A stretch of DNA of 10,110 nucleotides, from contig JAFAFD010000227.1 in NCBI GenBank assembly GCA_023423675.1, positions 1 to 10,110 of the forward strand. Reading direction: 5' to 3'. The translations under genes and the position numbers were made by a program. The notes below the pieces were generated by a model, which saw only the letters and a program-made list of their open reading frames with translations, made no database searches and had not been told where the DNA came from. This stretch comes from Pseudomonadota bacterium (GTDB lineage Bacteria; Pseudomonadota; Gammaproteobacteria; Xanthomonadales; Xanthomonadaceae). Each line of letters starts with the position of its first letter. Position 1 is the stretch's first letter. Shown piece by piece: positions 5,239-10,110 of the stretch.

Positions 5239-6609
5239 TCAGCCCAGCACGCCACGCAGGGCAGCGGCGAAGGCGGCGGTGATGGCCTCGCGCTGCAGGT
5301 GGCGGCCGTCGGCCACGACCTGGCGGCCATGGCGCCAGACCGAACGCAGCGCGCCATTACGTGCAGCGAAGACCCAGCTGTCAAGCCATGCGTCATTCTG
5401 TCGCGCCTGCAGCGCCGGGTGTGCGGAGTCCAGTTCGAGCAGATCGGCGCTGGCCCCGACCTGCAGGCCAGCGGTCACGCCCAGCGCCTGCGCACCGCCC
5501 TGCAGCGCACCTTCAAACAGGAAGCGGCCGCTGCTGCGGGTGGCATCCGGGGCGAGGACGTTGCGTCCGCGCAGCGCCAGGCGCTGGCCGTACTCGAGCA
5601 GGCGCAGTTCCTCGGCGGCATCGATCAACACATTGGAATCCGAGCCGACACCGAAGCGGCCGCCCTCGCGCGCGAACGCCTGCATCGGGAACAGGCCGTC
5701 GCCGAGGTTGGCCTCGGTGATCGGGCACAGGCCGGCCACGGCCTTACTGGCGACGATCCGCGCACGCTCTGCATCGGTGATGTGAGTGGCGTGCACCAGG
5801 CACCAGCGCTCATCGACGGCGGCGTTGTCGTACAGCCACTGCACCGGCCGCTGGCCGCTCCAGGCCAGGCAGGCCTCGACCTCGCGCACCTGCTCGGCGA
5901 TGTGGATGTGCACCGGGCCGGTGGTCAGCGGCAGCAGGGCATCCAGTTCCTGGCCGGTGACCGCGCGCAGGCTGTGCGGTGCAATGCCCAGCACCGGGTC
6001 GGGCAGCGTGGCCAGGGCGGTCTTCGCCCCGTCCAGCAGCCGCGCGAACCCGTCCACGTCGTGGATCAGCCGGCGCTGCGCGGGATTGGGCGGTGCGCCA
6101 TTAAAATCGGCGTGCGCGTAGAACACCGGCAGCAGGGTCAGGCCGATGCCGGTCTGCTCGGCGGCGGCGGCGATGCGCGCGCTCATCTCGGCCGGGTCGG
6201 CATGCGGCTGGCCGTCGGCCTGGTGGTGCAGGTAGTGGAACTCGCCGACGCGGGTGAAGCCGCTTTCCAGCATTTCCATGTAGGCCTGGGCGGCGATGGC
6301 CTGCACCGCCTCCGGGCGCAGATGGGCCAGGAAGCGGTACATCAGCTCGCGCCAACTCCAGAAGCTGTCGCCGTCGCCGCCACCGATCTCGGTCAGGCCG
6401 GCCATGCCGCGCTGGAAGGCGTGGCTGTGCAGGTTGGGCAGGCCCGGCAGCAGCAGGCCAACGCGGGTATCACCGTCCTGCGCGCCCTGCCCCGTTTCAA
6501 TGCGGGCGATGCGGCCGCCCTGCACCTGCAGGCGCACGTCGCGCGCCCAGCCCTCGGCCAGCAGGGCGTGAGCGGCATGGAAACAGTGCGGGGAACGCGA
6601 ATCGGACAT
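5239..6609 (-). CDS. hutF: Formimidoylglutamate deiminase
   Basis: Amidohydrolase that converts N-formimino-L-glutamate to N-formyl-L-glutamate and ammonia, the first step of the two-step HutF/HutG branch of histidine degradation. The 456-residue product has the amidohydrolase metal set: H61 and H63 in NLHSHAFQ, H236 in HIHIAEQ, D324 in GSDSN, with H273 in VHATHI. The spacing from H236 to H273 and D324 matches the Pseudomonas enzyme (H232, H269, D320). The family-specific FWSWRELMYRF and GFTRVGEFHYLHH are also present. Length is normal. The ATG is complementary to 6607-6609; no clear Shine-Dalgarno precedes it. It is divergent from hutI across a short gap that holds the likely HutC site, and hutC follows it. 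Confidence 0.96.
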   Translation of the reverse strand: MSDSRSPHCFHAAHALLAEGWARDVRLQVQGGRIARIETGQGAQDGDTRVGLLLPGLPNLHSHAFQRGMAGLTEIGGGDGDSFWSWRELMYRFLAHLRPEAVQAIAAQAYMEMLESGFTRVGEFHYLHHQADGQPHADPAEMSARIAAAAEQTGIGLTLLPVFYAHADFNGAPPNPAQRRLIHDVDGFARLLDGAKTALATLPDPVLGIAPHSLRAVTGQELDALLPLTTGPVHIHIAEQVREVEACLAWSGQRPVQWLYDNAAVDERWCLVHATHITDAERARIVASKAVAGLCPITEANLGDGLFPMQAFAREGGRFGVGSDSNVLIDAAEELRLLEYGQRLALRGRNVLAPDATRSSGRFLFEGALQGGAQALGVTAGLQVGASADLLELDSAHPALQARQNDAWLDSWVFAARNGALRSVWRHGRQVVADGRHLQREAITAAFAAALRGVLG

Positions 6610-6626
6610 GGCTGGACAACCCGAAA

Positions 6627-6655
6627 TGGACGCCTATATTGTATAGACATATAAG
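6627..6655 (+). promoter_or_regulatory. Predicted hutI promoter
   Basis: TGGACG (6627-6632, 4 of 6 to the -35 consensus) and TATAAG (6650-6655, 5 of 6 to the -10) are spaced by exactly 17 bases. Transcription would begin near 6662, giving a leader of about 15 bases before the hutI ATG. The tract is distinctly AT-rich in GC-rich surroundings. I could not place an equally good promoter for the divergent hutF. Confidence 0.5.
6640..6649. promoter_or_regulatory. Likely HutC operator in the hutF-hutI gap
   Basis: TGTATAGACA is symmetric at 8 of 10 positions and matches the core of the Pseudomonas HutC site (TGTATGTACA) at 8 of 10. It sits inside the spacer of the predicted hutI promoter and between divergent hutF and hutI, so one bound repressor could shut both directions. 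It is framed by TATAT and ATATA. The function is inferred from similarity and position. Confidence 0.6.
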
Positions 6656-6676
6656 CACAGCCGCGTTGTGGATGCC

Positions 6677-7900
6677 ATGCACGTCGATACCCTCTGGTCC
6701 AACGTCCACCTGATGACCCTCGATGGCGAGGGCCTGGGTGTCATCACCGATGGCGTGCTGGCCTGCGCCGAGGGCCGCATCGTCCACGTCGGTCCGGCCG
6801 GCAGCGATGCGCACCTGCAGCCGACCACCCGCATCGATGGCGAAGGCCGGTGGATCTCGCCGGGCCTGGTCGACTGCCATACCCACTTGGTCTACGCCGG
6901 CAACCGCGCCAATGAGTTCGAGCAGCGCCTGCAGGGCGTCAGCTATGCCGACATCGCCCGCGCCGGCGGCGGCATCGTCTCCACCGTGCGCGCCACCCGC
7001 GCCGCTTCGCCGCAGCAGTTGGCCGCGGAAAGCCGCCCGCGCCTGCTAGCGATGCGCGCCGAAGGCATCACCACGATCGAGATCAAATCCGGCTACGGCC
7101 TGACACTGGACGACGAGCGCAAGCAGCTGCAGGTGGCCCGCGCACTCGGCGAGGAATGCCGGGTGAATGTGGTCCCGACCTTCCTCGGCGCGCATGCGGT
7201 ACCGCCGGGGCGCGAGGCACAGGAGTACACCGACGAGGTGTGCAACGTGATGATCCCGGCCATCGCTGCCGAAGGCCTGGCCGAGGCCGTGGACGTGTTC
7301 TGCGAGAACATCGCGTTCTCGCCGGCGCAGGCGCGGCAGGTCTTTGCGGCGGCGCGTGCGAACGGGCTGGCCGTGAAGATCCATGCCGAACAGATGAGCA
7401 ACCAGCATGGCGCCGAACTGGCCGCCGGCTTTGGTGCGCTGTCGGCCGACCATATCGAACACCTCGACGATGCCGGCATTGCCGCGATGGCGGCCGCCGG
7501 CACCGTGGCCGTGCTGCTGCCCGGCGCCTTCTATTTCACCCGCGATACCACCCTGCCCCCGATCGCCGCGCTGCGTGCGGCTGGTGTACCGCTGGCCCTG
7601 GCCACCGACAGCAACCCCGGTACCTCGCCGCTGACCAGCCCGCTGCTGGCGATGAACATGGGCGCGACCCTGTTCCGCCTGACCGTGGACGAATGCATCG
7701 CGGGCTTCACCCGTGAAGCGGCGCGCGCGCTGGGCCACGGCGAGCGCATCGGCCGCCTCGCGGTGGGCCTGGACTGCGACCTGGCGATCTGGGACATCGA
7801 CGCGCCGGCCGACCTGGTCTATCGCATGGGATTCAACCCGCTGCACGCGCGCGTGGTGCGCGGGCAGCCCGACCTGCCTGCTTCCTGGAGCAACACATGA
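6677..7900 (+). CDS. hutI: Imidazolonepropionase
   Basis: Metal-dependent amidohydrolase that hydrolyses 4-imidazolone-5-propanoate to N-formimino-L-glutamate, the third step of histidine degradation. The 407-residue product (from ATG 6677) has H68 and H70 in [21 protein letters not shown], the substrate-binding [31 protein letters not shown]236 in [24 protein letters not shown], and D311 in [12 protein letters not shown]; these are the expected metal and substrate ligands. An in-frame GTG at 6668 would add three residues. The ATG is preferred because MHVDTLW resembles the N-terminus of Xanthomonas orthologues, though its ribosome site is weak. The stop overlaps the hutH start (ATGA), indicating one operon with translational coupling. 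Confidence 0.96.
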   Translation: MHVDTLWSNVHLMTLDGEGLGVITDGVLACAEGRIVHVGPAGSDAHLQPTTRIDGEGRWISPGLVDCHTHLVYAGNRANEFEQRLQGVSYADIARAGGGIVSTVRATRAASPQQLAAESRPRLLAMRAEGITTIEIKSGYGLTLDDERKQLQVARALGEECRVNVVPTFLGAHAVPPGREAQEYTDEVCNVMIPAIAAEGLAEAVDVFCENIAFSPAQARQVFAAARANGLAVKIHAEQMSNQHGAELAAGFGALSADHIEHLDDAGIAAMAAAGTVAVLLPGAFYFTRDTTLPPIAALRAAGVPLALATDSNPGTSPLTSPLLAMNMGATLFRLTVDECIAGFTREAARALGHGERIGRLAVGLDCDLAIWDIDAPADLVYRMGFNPLHARVVRGQPDLPASWSNT

Positions 7901-9438
7901 GCAACACCCTGGTTCTTCGCCCCGGCCATGTCACCCTCGCCCAGTGGCGGCAGGTCTACCGGGGTGCGCCGCTTGCACTGGACCCGGCTGCGCTGCCGGG
8001 GGTGCGCGCCAGTGCCGCCGCGGTGGCCGCCATCGTCGCAAAGGGCGCGCCTGTGTATGGCATCAACACCGGCTTCGGCAAGCTGGCCAGCGTGCGCATC
8101 GAGCGCGAAGACCTGGCCACCCTGCAGCGGAACATCGTGCTCTCGCATGCCGCCGGCGTGGGCGAGCCGATGCCGGCCAGCCTGGTGCGGCTGATGATGG
8201 CGCTGAAGCTGGTCAGCCTGGCGCAAGGCGCTTCGGGCGTGCGCGAGGAAACCCTGCTGCTGCTGGAAGCGATGCTGGTGAAGGGCGTGCTGCCGGTGGT
8301 GCCGGCGCAGGGCTCGGTCGGCGCCTCGGGTGACCTGGCACCGCTTTCGCACCTGGCCAGCGTGATGCTGGGCGTGGGCGAGGCCTTCATCGGCGAGGAG
8401 CGCCTGCCGGCAATGGACGCGCTGTCGCGTGCTGGGCTGCAGCCAGTGGAACTGGACGCGAAGGAAGGCCTGGCCCTGCTCAACGGCACCCAGTTCTCCA
8501 CCGCCTATGCTCTGGCCGGTCTGTTCGAGATCGAAACCGTGTTCCAGGCTGCGTTGGTGACCGGCGCGCTGTCGGTGGAAGCGGCCAAGGGCTCGGACAC
8601 GCCGTTCGATCCGCGCATCCACGCCATCCGCGGCCAGCGCGGGCAGATCGCCACCGCCGCCACCCTGCGTTCGCTGATGCAGGGCTCGGACATCCGCGAA
8701 TCGCACCGCGACAATGACGTGCGCGTGCAGGATCCGTACTGCCTGCGCTGCCAGCCGCAGGTGATGGGCGCGGCGCTGGACATCCTGCGCCAGGCCGCGA
8801 CCACGCTGGAAATCGAAGCCAACGGTGTGTCCGACAATCCGCTGGTGTTCACCGATACCGGCGAAGCACTGTCCGGCGGCAACTTCCACGCCGAGCCGGT
8901 GGCCTTCGCCGCCGACATGCTGGCGATGGCCGTGTGCGAGATCGGTTCGATCAGCGAGCGCCGCCTGGCGATGCTGGTTGACCCGGCGCTGTCCGGCCTG
9001 CCCGCCTTCCTGACCCCGCGCCCCGGCCTGAATTCCGGCTTCATGATTCCGCAGGTGACCGCCGCCGCGCTGGTCTCTGAAAACAAGCAGCGCGCCTACC
9101 CGGCCAGCGTCGATTCGATCCCGACCTCGGCCAACCAGGAAGACCACGTCTCGATGGCTGCACACGGCGCACGCCGCCTGATGCAGATGGCGGAGAACGC
9201 GGCCAACGTGATCGGCATCGAGCTGCTGGCCGCGGCGCAGGGCTGCGATTTCCATGCACCGCTGCGCTCCAGCGCTGCACTGGAAACCGTGCGCGCCACC
9301 CTGCGCGCGCAGGTGCCGACGCTGGAAGAAGACCGCTACTTCCACCCGGACATGGTGGTCGCCACGAACCTGGTGCGCAGCGGCGCGCTGGCGCAGGGCC
9401 TGGGTGCGCTGCTGCCGACCGTGGAGCCGCAGGCATGA
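7897..9438 (+). CDS. hutH: Histidine ammonia-lyase (histidase)
   Basis: Cytoplasmic enzyme that removes ammonia from L-histidine to give urocanate, the first step of the pathway and the source of the HutC inducer. The 513-residue product has the Ala143-Ser144-Gly145 triad, in [15 protein letters not shown], that cyclises to the MIO electrophile. It also shows Y54 in YGINTGFG, N196 in ALLNGTQ, and Y281 and R284 in [15 protein letters not shown]; each is one residue on from its P. putida counterpart. Length is typical (about 510). GGAG at 7887-7890 is the ribosome site. The ATG overlaps the hutI stop by four bases, and its own TGA overlaps the hutG ATG in the same way. Confidence 0.98.
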   Translation: MSNTLVLRPGHVTLAQWRQVYRGAPLALDPAALPGVRASAAAVAAIVAKGAPVYGINTGFGKLASVRIEREDLATLQRNIVLSHAAGVGEPMPASLVRLMMALKLVSLAQGASGVREETLLLLEAMLVKGVLPVVPAQGSVGASGDLAPLSHLASVMLGVGEAFIGEERLPAMDALSRAGLQPVELDAKEGLALLNGTQFSTAYALAGLFEIETVFQAALVTGALSVEAAKGSDTPFDPRIHAIRGQRGQIATAATLRSLMQGSDIRESHRDNDVRVQDPYCLRCQPQVMGAALDILRQAATTLEIEANGVSDNPLVFTDTGEALSGGNFHAEPVAFAADMLAMAVCEIGSISERRLAMLVDPALSGLPAFLTPRPGLNSGFMIPQVTAAALVSENKQRAYPASVDSIPTSANQEDHVSMAAHGARRLMQMAENAANVIGIELLAAAQGCDFHAPLRSSAALETVRATLRAQVPTLEEDRYFHPDMVVATNLVRSGALAQGLGALLPTVEPQA

Positions 9439-10110
9439 ATGCCCGCCCCGAATGGCTGACGGTGCACGAGGGCGATGCCCCGCTGATCGTCAGCTTCCCG
9501 CATACCGGCAGCGAGCTGCCGCACGAGCTGATGGGCGACTACCACTCGCCGTGGCTGGCGCGCCGCGACGCCGACTGGTGGGTGCACGAGCTGTACGACT
9601 TCGTGCGCGGCATGGGCGCCACCACCGTGCGTTCGGCCATCTCGCGTTCGGTGATCGATCTCAACCGCGACCCCAGCGGCGTGTCGCTGTACCCGGGCCA
9701 GAACACCACCGGCCTGTGCCCGCTGACCACCTTCGACAACCAGCCGCTGTACCATGCCGGCCGCGAGCCAGATGAGGCGGAAATCGCGCGCCGCCGCGAC
9801 ACGTATTTCGCGCCCTACCACGATGAACTCGCCGCACAGATCGCGCGCCTGCGTGCGCAGCACGGCACGGCGGTGGTGTACGACGCGCATTCGATCCGTT
9901 CGCACATTCCGCATCTGTTCGATGGCGAACTGCCGCAGTTCAACCTGGGTACGGCCGGTCCGTCTGGCGCACCGGATACGTCCAGCGACAACGCGCTGAG
10001 CGATGTGGTGGAAAACCTGCTGAAGATCAGCGGCATGAGCCAGGTGCGCAACGGCCGCTTCAAGGGCGGCTGGATTACCCGCCATTACAGCGACATCTCC
10101 GGCGGCGTGC
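9435..10110 (+). CDS. hutG: N-formylglutamate deformylase, N-terminal 225 codons (truncated by window edge)
   Basis: Hydrolyses N-formyl-L-glutamate to formate and glutamate, the last step of the HutF/HutG branch. The frame opens with the ATG in the ATGA overlap with hutH; GGAG lies at 9423-9426. The product reads [13 protein letters not shown], then [10 protein letters not shown] (H23), [50 protein letters not shown] (H152), FNLGT, and [12 protein letters not shown]. These are hallmarks of the formylglutamate amidohydrolase family and its likely metal-binding residues. The family is about 260-290 residues, so roughly a fifth is missing beyond the right edge. The name hutG is also used for an unrelated arginase-like formiminoglutamase; this is clearly the deformylase. 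hutU, absent here, may lie further right. Confidence 0.95.
   Translation, partial: MNARPEWLTVHEGDAPLIVSFPHTGSELPHELMGDYHSPWLARRDADWWVHELYDFVRGMGATTVRSAISRSVIDLNRDPSGVSLYPGQNTTGLCPLTTFDNQPLYHAGREPDEAEIARRRDTYFAPYHDELAAQIARLRAQHGTAVVYDAHSIRSHIPHLFDGELPQFNLGTAGPSGAPDTSSDNALSDVVENLLKISGMSQVRNGRFKGGWITRHYSDISGGV

Noticed and set aside
5299..6654. Plus-strand open frame of 451 codons opposite hutF
   Set aside because: hutF has all its metal ligands and family motifs on the minus strand; the opposite frame is a codon-bias shadow.
7819..9345. Minus-strand open frame of 508 codons opposite hutH
   Set aside because: It is long but antisense to a textbook histidase, His/Gln/Arg-rich, and has no domain; a typical GC-rich shadow.

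Overview
The window looks like ordinary core chromosome from a high-GC gammaproteobacterium of the Xanthomonadaceae, most likely Stenotrophomonas (S. maltophilia group). Three things point there. The proteins read like Xanthomonas/Stenotrophomonas orthologues. The hut cluster carries both hutF and hutG. A small hairpin flanked by GTAG (4441-4463) has the form of a SMAG repeat, a REP-like family described in S. maltophilia. I see no transposase, integrase, tRNA, rRNA, CRISPR array, phage gene or obviously foreign island. No gene-free stretch exceeds 300 bases; the longest is 2634-2871.

Layout. On the minus strand at the left are the start of serC (1-719, running off the left edge) and a gene for a tail-anchored protein with two FHA-like domains (850-1659). 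Divergent from these, on the plus strand, are two polyhydroxyalkanoate-granule genes: a small PHA-system protein (1784-2059) and a phasin (2142-2633). A strong stem with a T-run (2679-2746) ends that unit. Its loop is C-rich, and a possible promoter lies just upstream, so it could also be a small RNA. A plus-strand gene for a membrane-bound Mrr-like nuclease-fold protein follows (2872-3906). It converges on a minus-strand orphan HicB-type antitoxin gene (3955-4347). A SMAG repeat separates hicB from the hut locus.

The hut locus (4478-10110) is a divergent histidine-degradation cluster. hutF and the repressor gene hutC point left. hutI, hutH and hutG point right, joined by ATGA stop/start overlaps, and hutG runs off the right edge. 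HutH makes urocanate, HutI opens imidazolonepropionate to formiminoglutamate, HutF deiminates that to formylglutamate, and HutG releases formate and glutamate. Urocanase (hutU), the second step, is not in the window and probably lies further right. The short hutF-hutI gap holds a near-palindrome of HutC-operator type, placed between the -35 and -10 boxes of a predicted hutI promoter.

The most interesting items are the possible C-rich-loop small RNA behind the phasin gene, the Mrr-like protein with an altered catalytic core, the HicB without HicA and its upstream palindrome, and the hut operator/promoter arrangement. None amounts to a clear new multi-gene system.
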